DNA of 64,000 bases from Calonectria ilicicola (lineage: Eukaryota; Ascomycota; Sordariomycetes; Hypocreales; Nectriaceae), in assembly GCA_020809705.1 (NCBI GenBank), contig CP085828.1, positions 4,154,001 through 4,218,000 of the forward strand. Direction: 5' to 3'. The position numbers and the translations under genes were made by a program. Positions 56,616 through 64,000 of this stretch are shown piece after piece (within the stretch, counting starts at the first letter, position 1; the number at the start of each line of letters is the position of its first letter). The notes beneath the pieces were generated by a model that saw nothing but the letters and a program-made list of their open reading frames with translations, did not search any database and had not been told where the DNA came from.

Positions 56616-56936
56616 AGGGTATCAGTTTACATATAGCACACTAGATATTTCAATGTGACAATCCTTTGATCATGACATTTCTTGATACGTTTTTGCTGCA
56701 ATACAAATCACACAATATGAGATAATCCAGACATGGCATGATGCAGGGTCAATCACGTATATGGTTTAGGTGTCCAGTTTTTGGCAAAGTTCTCGATACC
56801 ATAACAGACAAGGATCCTGAAATACGAATATATGGCATCATCGTGTAATAACTGAACATCGAGTTTTGCAAGATATACCCGATAGCCAGACTACATTTCT
56901 GCATTTCTTACTTGTAAGGCTATCAATATGACTCAT
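56616..56936. other. Convergent 3' spacer
   Basis: A 321-base spacer between the converging regulator and dehydrogenase genes; no gene is seen. Confidence 0.5.
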
Positions 56937-58229
56937 CTAATTTCCGACCCCAGTGTTCTGTTCAGCTAATGTATCAGCCTTCAGAGCTGGTCTGTCGGCC
57001 TTTCCAGCCGTAGTCTGTCGGCGTGTCAGCAAATTACTCGACGTCTCTGCGGTGTGGGTTGATTGGGGATCTATCATTAGTGACGAAAGGGAATAGAAAA
57101 CTCACCCCTCCATCAACAGGCATAATCAAACCAGTGATCCAGCCTGCTTCTTTACTTGCCAGGAACAGAATAGCTAGAACATACCAATTAGTATGCGCAG
57201 ATTATGACGCGTGGCATCTCATCGCGGGTTTCCAATTCATACGTACCGTATCCAACATCCCAACCAGTTCCCTCCTTCTTCATTAGGTTCTGGTTGATTC
57301 GAGCTTGTCTCATTTCATCCGTCACACCACGCCCCCGGGTCATTGGCGTATAGACCATTCCAGGCGCGACACAATTCACACGGATGTTCTCGCGGCCATG
57401 GTGAGCAGCCATTGCACGAGTCATCTGAATTATTGCACCCTTAGTGGTAGGGTAGAGTAGGCTAGGATTCCCGCCAAGCACTGATAGAATAAATGTTAGT
57501 TACGTCCTGCAAGATTATTTCTCAAGCCCGCTTATATCCCCTGTTTGAAAGATTTGTCGCGGACTAGCAAAGTCAAGACGGGAATGACGTACAACCACTG
57601 ACTGATGACATATTAATAATCGATCCTCGACCTTGTTTTCTCATTTCCGGAATGGCATATCGGCTCATCAAAACCATGCTAGTGACGTTGATTCGAAAAT
57701 CTCTGTCCCAAGCCTCCATATTAATTGATGTAGCGTCGCCCATAGCACCGCCGACACCCACTATACAAAGTTAGTTCAAGTTTGAACCAATATTTTCCGA
57801 TTGGATGAAGGTCTTCATTCAATTCATTCTTTGACTTCTGTCTTTATGTTTCATTCGTACTTACCGATGTTGACAAGAATATGCAGAGCACCCCACATCT
57901 CGATTGTCTTGAAAATCGCATTCTTGCAGTACTCTTCATCCGTTACATCTGCTTGGATGACTTCTGAAATACCACCCTCTTCATCGATCATGCGTTTTGT
58001 TTCTTTAGCCCATTCTGCATTGTAATCCACCAGAGCCACTTTAGCTCCGTGGCGAGCAAGAAGTATCGCAGCAGCACGTCCATTCCCGATTTCACCTTGT
58101 CATTGCTTTAGCATGGGTGTTTGGATGAAGTTACCAAGTCTAAGTTTTGTACTCACCATCCATCCGGGACCCGGCCCCAGTTACAACGGCGACATCACCA
58201 GTAAAGTCAAACCCTCGGGGAGGCACCAT
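56937..58229 (-). CDS. Short-chain dehydrogenase/reductase (SDR, Rossmann fold)
   Basis: Six exons: 58229-58157, 58095-57865, 57760-57596, 57480-57247, 57173-57106 and 57014-56937. They encode 282 aa. Removing intron 1 forms the cofactor loop VVTGAGSRMDGEIGNGRA, a variant of TGxxxGIG with three extra residues. ALVDYN ends beta-2 with Asp, favouring NAD(H). ADVTD, the catalytic SSVSV strand and YPTTK (Tyr-x-x-x-Lys) are present. The usual NNAG is replaced by NIVG. The C-terminal GWITGLIMPVDGG is standard for classical SDRs. The last exon adds a short hydrophilic tail. It probably oxidises an alcohol in the cluster's pathway. Three abutting CGG-N7-CCG elements lie 227-265 bases upstream. Confidence 0.9.
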
Positions 58230-58455
58230 GGCTTAAGAGCCTTTTTGATTCGCAACCCAAGTTGTTGATAAATGTTCGTTTAAGATCAGGGCAAAAAACG
58301 CGAAGATGTATCAATTGTTGAGTTGGGCGTGTTATTATGAGGTAGCTCAAGTATTTAATTCTGTTATCACTTCAGTCTACCGCCTCCATGCTGTGTACTA
58401 CAAATATTTTGGTATCCAATTATTATTACTCGCCACACTACATTGAGAAATAGGC

Positions 58456-58494
58456 CGGGGGGATACCGCGGAAGATAGCCGTGGAAGATGGCCG
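58456..58494 (+). promoter_or_regulatory. Three abutting CGG-N7-CCG elements upstream of SDR
   Basis: CGGGGGGATACCG (58456-58468), CGGAAGATAGCCG (58469-58481) and TGGAAGATGGCCG (58482-58494) are laid end to end with no spacer. The same 13-bp abutting arrangement occurs upstream of the cluster regulator. The remaining spacer to 58881 holds no gene. Confidence 0.7.
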
Positions 58495-58881
58495 AGAAGC
58501 CGGCTTACCCGACCTAGTGAAGGCTCCACTGAGCGGTGGTGGAGTAGGCTCATGAGACATGCGGTACGTCAAACAAATTTGTGTCTCCAAGCGCGACCTC
58601 GAGAAATATGTGCAAAGCACATAATTAATACATCACAGGTGCAATTATTTAAATTTATGTTTCTGACGTTGTTTCACTGAAAACTGAGTGAAATTAGCTC
58701 TAGAATACTCTTCATCTTGGTGTCGAGCAAGAACTTCACGGCCAAATTTTACTGCAAGAATAATAACGCCAGCAGGAGCTCAACAAATCCTGAAATGGTA
58801 CTGGTTTAAGTGAATTCGAATATGGAGGTATAAATAGACCTAATTCTATATAATTACAGTGGGCGATGTTTCTTTTTCATA

Positions 58882-59876
58882 CTATTCATGTCCAGAGAGC
58901 CAATAATCAAACCATTGTACGATTACACTTAGACTCTGCTCTTTAACCCATCCTACATGGTGTAAGAATTCATTCAGCCATTCAAAATGAAAGGAAATCA
59001 TGACTCACGTTCATAGTGATCGTCCGGGTTACCACGCAAGGCAAACCCGTGTTCGACGCCAGAAAATACCTGATAATGATATACTTTATTCTCCGATTGT
59101 AAGATATCTAAGGCTCGTCTCCTAGATGGTACATCGAATGTATGGTCTGTTTCGGAGCAAGATAGAAACAATGGTCCTGTGAAGAGGTGAGGACTTTAGA
59201 GGCCATCCATATTTGTGCGTGGAAAAGGAATCTCTCAGCTTACGTTTTAAATTATAGAAGTGATGCTCTTTGAGGAAGGCTGGGTGGGCAAAGGCTCCAA
59301 CTGTCACAGTATTACCTGCCAGCTCGTTACACACATAAGGAGCGCCGAAGCAGTAGCCAACACAGGCATACTTTGTACTAGGGGTACCATGAATTTCCTT
59401 TACGGCCTCGACCCATTTTGGTACAGCGATGTCTGCAAAAGCTGTGTGCTTACGCTTCCAAGCTTCATAGTCAAAATCCTTGTCTTGGGTGTCATGTCGA
59501 TTCTTTCTATGCTTCCATACAGGGTCCTAAGAAGAAACAAAGTCAATAATTGAAGGCAATACATGGATAAAAGTGAGAAACCAACTCCACGAAAATAATC
59601 GAGCCCTAGCACTAAGTATCCAGCGTCGGCAAAGGCATCCATGACTAAGAAGCCATTGGGAAACATTCCCCACACATCTGGAAAGTAGAGTAAAATATTT
59701 CCATTTGCCTTGTTTTCCGGAGGAGTTGATACATAGGTTTCGACATTTGCTATTGTCTCCCAAGACCCTCTTGCAGCACCTTTGTGAATGGTTCCTTTCA
59801 AACAACAGGCACCACTGGGTTTTGCAAGGTACTCGACCTGTTGATCCGGAAGCTCCCTGGAAGTGTTTTGCCCCAT
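58882..59876 (-). CDS. Dienelactone hydrolase family protein
   Basis: Four exons, 59876-59586, 59526-59244, 59176-59009 and 58952-58882, encode 270 aa, a normal fungal length. All junctions are GT-AG with frame kept. The alpha/beta-hydrolase triad is Cys156 (VGYCFGAPY), Asp202 (CSETDHTFD) and His234 (GVEHGFALRG), the classic Cys-His-Asp set of dienelactone hydrolases. ETYVSTPP and LLYFPDVWGMFPN supply the N-terminal strands. The reaction would be opening of a lactone or cleavage of a small ester in the cytosol. Together with an SDR and a Dal5-type importer it points to catabolism of an aromatic acid or sugar-acid-like compound; that is inference. Confidence 0.9.
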
Positions 59877-60065
59877 AGCTCTTATTAGCACTAGCCTTGT
59901 AGCACAAGGGCAAATATATTGCAGTCAAGAAGTAGAAGGCGGGGAATTTTCGCAATATGACTGAGCCGTTAGAATAAAATTGAAAGCGACAAAGGTCGGC
60001 CCGGTTGTATTATCTCAATAAATCATAGACTTTAGGTGGCTATCACTAGTCTTTCTTTCTCCTTG

Positions 60066-60156
60066 TGGAGAATAACCGCGAGTCCCCCATACTCAAATGG
60101 GGCCAAAGTCTCAGTGAGATGAAATCTCCGCGGGCTACTTCCACGGAGAATATCCG
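60066..60156. promoter_or_regulatory. Two CGG-N7-CCG-type sites in divergent promoter
   Basis: TGGAGAATAACCG (60066-60078) and CGGAGAATATCCG (60144-60156) share the core GGAGAATA and lie between the hydrolase (ATG 59876) and transporter (ATG 60493). On the other strand they read CGGTTATTCTCCA and CGGATATTCTCCG, close to CGGGTATTCTCCA upstream of the regulator at 53753. The rest of the 616-base spacer shows no gene. Confidence 0.65.
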
Positions 60157-60492
60157 TAAGTGCACCCACGGACACACATCTAGTATCCACATTTAGCTCT
60201 CTAGGGACTAGTTGCAACCTCCTTCATTCAGATTGGGGAATATTTCCACAAGATAAGTGAGGAGCCAAATGCGGGGAACACGAGACCTGAATCTGGGGAA
60301 CCCCACAGCTAGCCGAGATTTCTCTATTTTGTTTCCTGGGTCTTGACCGTTTGGAACTATTTATCACTTCAATTGCCAGTCCCATTATTCTTACATTTCT
60401 CTTGCAGATTCCTCTTGTGCTTCTGTCAATATATCCTTTTTTTCTTCATTCAGGTGTCTTCGGATAACTTAGGACGCTCACACACGACTGTC

Positions 60493-62849
60493 ATGACTGA
60501 GACAGACAAGCCTGCCCCCGAGGCCCCCCCGAGTGTGGTGGCAGTTGAAGACTGTGAGAGGAACAAAGCCAGTCTTGATGTGAATCGACAAGCAAATGCT
60601 GTTGGTTACAGCGAGTATTTGGAATCTCTGGACCTTGAATTCACGGACGCTGAGGTTCGCTTATCCCTACATTCGCCAATGGATGATAGCCTTGCATAAT
60701 GGCTATTCTTGTGCAAAGAATAATTGCGGCTAATTTTGTCTTCTTTTCTCCTCAGGCTCGAAAACTTCGATGGAAGCTTGATCTCACTATACTCCCCATG
60801 TTTCTTATAACTCAAGCATTGCAGTTTATGGATAAAACATCTCTCAATTATGCCAACCTCTTCGGATACCAGGATGCCTTGGGGCTCAAAGGACAGCAAT
60901 TCAATTATCTATCTGCGAGTACGTATCTATTGCTCATACAGAATATCTCAGACACACCAAATATTTTGGAATTTTATTTTAACCCCGGTCTTAGTGGTAT
61001 ATGCTGGTTACTTCTTCGGACAGTACCCCTGCGGGTGGCTTATTGGTAGATTCCCCGCGCAGAAGGTTATGGCTGTGAGCGTGCTTCTCTGGGGTTTGAT
61101 GGTAATCATCATGACCCAGAGTCGCACTTATTCCAGTGCTTGTAAGATTCTCCTACTATCACTGATATATTAGTAAAATTAATATGAAATGCAGTGGCCG
61201 TGCGATGTACGTCTATTGAACAATTCCAATCAAACTTCTAAGAGAAGAGTTTTTCTCATAGATATCACAGTCATCATGGGTATCTTTGAGGCGGCTGTCA
61301 CCCCGTAAGTGAGCATCCTAGTCATGGTTCATCCTAGTGGAAAATCACAGTGGTTTGGGGGTCTGTTAAATGAACCATTGCTCAAAGTTTAACTGAATTA
61401 TAGGGGCTTGACACTCATGACTGGTTTCTGGTACACCAGGCGTGAGATTCCTCTCCGACAATGCATATGGTACTCTTCCCTTGGTTGGGGTGGCATTGTA
61501 AGTTATTCGTGCAGTCTATCCAGATTTAAATATTCACGATCCTAAGACCATTTTCATATCTAGATTGGCTCCTACATATCTATGGGTGTTTCGAAGCTCC
61601 CTGTTGACCTCAAACCTGAGAGATGGGAATTGATCTTCTATGTTGTATGTCTCCTCACCTCCCATTGAATACTCGTTTCTAAATAAATTATTTCCATAGC
61701 TTGGAGGAGCTACTTGTATCTGGGCTATTGCCATATGGACCTTGCTTCCGGACTCTCCTTCAAATGCTAGGTTCTTGAACCACCGAGAGCGCCTCATAGC
61801 CGTGAAACGAGTCGTTAGTAACGAAACCGGTATTAAGAACAAAACATTCGACAAAAGTCAAGCGATTCTAGGTTTCACTGATCCAAAGACATTATTGCTC
61901 TTCATTTCAGTATTTGCTGCGTAAGGCTGCCCTTTTCTTTTTTTTTCCTCTCATATCTCCCTGAGAAAAGCGCATAAATTCAGGACTAGCTAAGGCCACA
62001 TATTCCTCTTTCTATACTGACTTGATGCTTGCCCTTAGCGCTATTCCAAACGGTGTTGTAAACTCATTTTCCACAATCATTATTCGAGATATGGGTTTCA
62101 GTACCACAAAGACCACCGAACTCAAGTCTGTTGGCGATGCCATTCAAATTGTCGGACTTCTTATTGGTGGAAGTATCATCTTGAATATTCCCAATTGTAG
62201 GCGTATACCTGACCTGAGGCTACATCTTCTAGCTGCTAAATGCAACCACCAGCGCGTTTAATTACCGCTACTGTAGCCAACTTGGTTTGTACAGTCTCCG
62301 CTGCTTGCATGGCATACCTTCCACGAGAAAATACGTGGGGTAGGTTAGCATGCTTCTGGTTGGTCAATGTCCAGTCTGTTGGTTTCACGATATCCTTAAC
62401 AACAATCTCATCCAACATGGCCGGATACACTCATCGCTCCCTAGCCAGTGCCATGGTCTTGTAAGTGAATCGTTGCAGGCTGTCTTTTGAACTCGAGTAT
62501 AACCAACAATATCCACAGCACTGCCTACTGCTGGGGAAACTTCGCAGGTCCTTTTGTTGTCAAGGCTTCCGAAGCACCACATTTCCACGGAGCTACAATC
62601 GGCCTATTGGCTGGTTATTCCATCAAGCTTATCTGCCACCTTGGACTTCTACGTATGTGCCCAGACTTACTTTCGTCTGAATAGATGTTTTGATTTAGAG
62701 TGCTGACCTTTTGATCCAAAGTATACATGTTTACAATGAACAAGCACCGGGACAACACCTATGGCCCAGCCAACAAAGAGAGAAGCAACGAGGCGGGAAT
62801 GATGGATCAGACTGAGTTTGAGAATAAGGACTTCAGATATGTTCTATAA
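60493..62849 (+). CDS. MFS transporter, Dal5-like family (twelve exons)
   Basis: Exons 60493-60654, 60756-60918, 60995-61141, 61195-61206, 61262-61304, 61404-61497, 61564-61644, 61700-61920, 62039-62196, 62253-62460, 62519-62652 and 62722-62849 encode 516 aa. Exon 4 is a 12-nt microexon joining SSALAVR to YITVIMGIFEAAVTPG. All junctions are GT-AG and the sum is in frame. Family landmarks are FTDAEARKLRWKLDLTILPM before helix 1, GQYPCGWLIGRFP, MGIFEAAVTPGLTLMTGFWY and YCWGNFAGPFVV near helix 11. The C-terminus TEFENKDFRYVL resembles that of the other Dal5-type carrier here. It probably imports an organic anion that the hydrolase and dehydrogenase degrade. Confidence 0.9.
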
Positions 62850-64000
62850 GTCAGCGTTTGTGTAGACCTTTGATAGACTATATTTCAAGTCTTTCATAAA
62901 TCTGAGTAGTAGTATTTACAAATGAGCCTCGGAAGCCAGACTTTGCATGGTGAACAAATTTTGTAGTCGACCAATTTACTTACTACTTATTTTGCTAGAA
63001 TTGAGCCAATGGGAATGTCAGTTAGGAGGGACGTGTCTCTTGCTCTGATACAGTCAAAGCTCGTGAGGATTTGTAATCAGTCAGCCATTAGTCAAATGAA
63101 TACAAGCACTAAGAAAGTTTCTAGTAGCAGCGATGGCACAACATACCGTCGGGTGCCAAATTTTTTATCGACATTCAGCTCTCGCCTACTGCCAATTATG
63201 CATTCTCTGCTTTTATTCTGTGGCTGAAAAGCTAACAGAGTCTTGTCACCAAGCATGGGCGATCAATTCTGCAAAGTCCTCCAAGAAATGGGTCGCATTT
63301 GGTATTTAGCGTGTAATACGAGCGTGAGATGCTGCCGTGCTTACCCGCTGACGCAATAAGCTGCAGACAAATGACATTCCCATTCTTTCTATGGGCGGGG
63401 CTGTTTCAAGAACTGGACAGGGTGTGGCTGGAAGATACCCTATTCGCTTGTACCGCTTCAGCGCGACACGTGGGTAGAAGCGATTAATCTTGATTTTAAG
63501 CGTCAATACATCCAAAATCTCTCTTCGTATTTCTCGAATGCCCGATCCAAGAGACCTGGGCCACGACTTTTCCACATTAATGCTCTCGTCATCGACAAAA
63601 AAAGGACAATGGCGAATTGGATAGTTATATAACAGGAGAATGCTATCGGATGTGTGAGTGGCTACGATAAACCATCGACGATATAAGAGACGTATTCTCC
63701 CGCTTGCTTTCCAGATTCAAAAAACACCAATACCAGAAGGTACCAAAAAGGCAAGGTGAAGCATGTATTCATGTAGGCCGGTCATCAACCCTCTCTAGGA
63801 CCGGGCAGACTAGATAATCAGCTAGCCATGCACAATGTAACCGACTATGGAAATTAATGCATGACAAGAAATGTCGATCATTAGCATGACCAATCCGACG
63901 CACGCCAAGCCTGTACTGTCACCCCAATAGCAATGGTCACAAACGGGATGTGCATTTGAGCTGGTTATTGTCCCGCCTTCCGTTTAGCATCTCATAAAGA
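62850..64000. other. End of window with an unresolved possible minus-strand gene
   Basis: On the minus strand around 63590-63240 there are gene-like fragments. A TATA-like TTATATAACT lies near 63626-63635. An ATG at about 63590 starts a 29-codon frame (MTRALMWKSRGPGLLDRAFE onward). A 90-codon open frame without its own ATG follows (63575-63306), then a short frame ending HFLEDFAELIAHAW. I could not join these with convincing splice sites or name a family. Nothing else is recognised to the window end. Confidence 0.3.

Noticed and set aside
1..64000. Secondary-metabolite cluster or CRISPR array
   Set aside because: No PKS, NRPS, terpene synthase or P450 gene and no regularly spaced identical repeats with unique spacers are present.

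Overview
This window is nuclear DNA of a filamentous ascomycete (Pezizomycotina). The evidence is dense genes with short GT-AG introns (about 45-120 nt) carrying CTAAC or CTGAC branch sites, several Zn2Cys6 transcription factors, Dal5-type and DHA1-type MFS transporters, fungal-type glycoside hydrolases and an intron-containing tRNA. I cannot fix the genus from sequence alone. There are no phage, IS or CRISPR features and no PKS or NRPS genes. Exon coordinates below were read by hand from splice sites and frame continuity.

Layout. 1-6 kb: a tiny single-pass membrane protein, a DmpA-type (P1/S58) aminopeptidase and a three-exon delta-7 sterol reductase (DHCR7 type). 7-13 kb: an apparent nutrient module with an M20D amidohydrolase, a Zn2Cys6 regulator and a Dal5-family MFS transporter; an identical 11-mer (CGTCGGCTATC) lies upstream of these genes. 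13-16 kb: a secreted GH2 enzyme. 19-26 kb: a strongly biased secreted protein whose start codon is split by an intron, a Cys-rich and possibly decaying gene, a secreted beta-helix protein and a 505-aa protein with an Asn/Thr repeat tail. 29-32 kb: a MYND zinc-finger protein and a basic fungal protein of unknown role. 33.7-37.6 kb: a divergent pair, a trypsin-fold protease and a C-terminally membrane-anchored protein. 38-46 kb: a GH3 beta-glucosidase, a Zn2Cys6 regulator and a DHA1 transporter. 48-52 kb: a secreted bacterial-type muramidase-like protein and a seven-exon GH35 beta-galactosidase. 54-63 kb: a Zn2Cys6 regulator, a short-chain dehydrogenase, a dienelactone hydrolase and a twelve-exon Dal5-type transporter.

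The most interesting signal is regulatory. Between 52.6 and 60.2 kb the intergenic regions carry clustered 13-bp CGG-N7-CCG elements. Two clusters are three copies laid exactly end to end, one upstream of the regulator and one upstream of the dehydrogenase. Another set is three copies at 19-20 bp spacing upstream of the GH35 gene, and two copies lie between the hydrolase and the transporter. This reads as an autoregulated, probably undescribed catabolic regulon. The 7-13 kb module and the GH3/regulator/transporter region each have their own different repeated motif.
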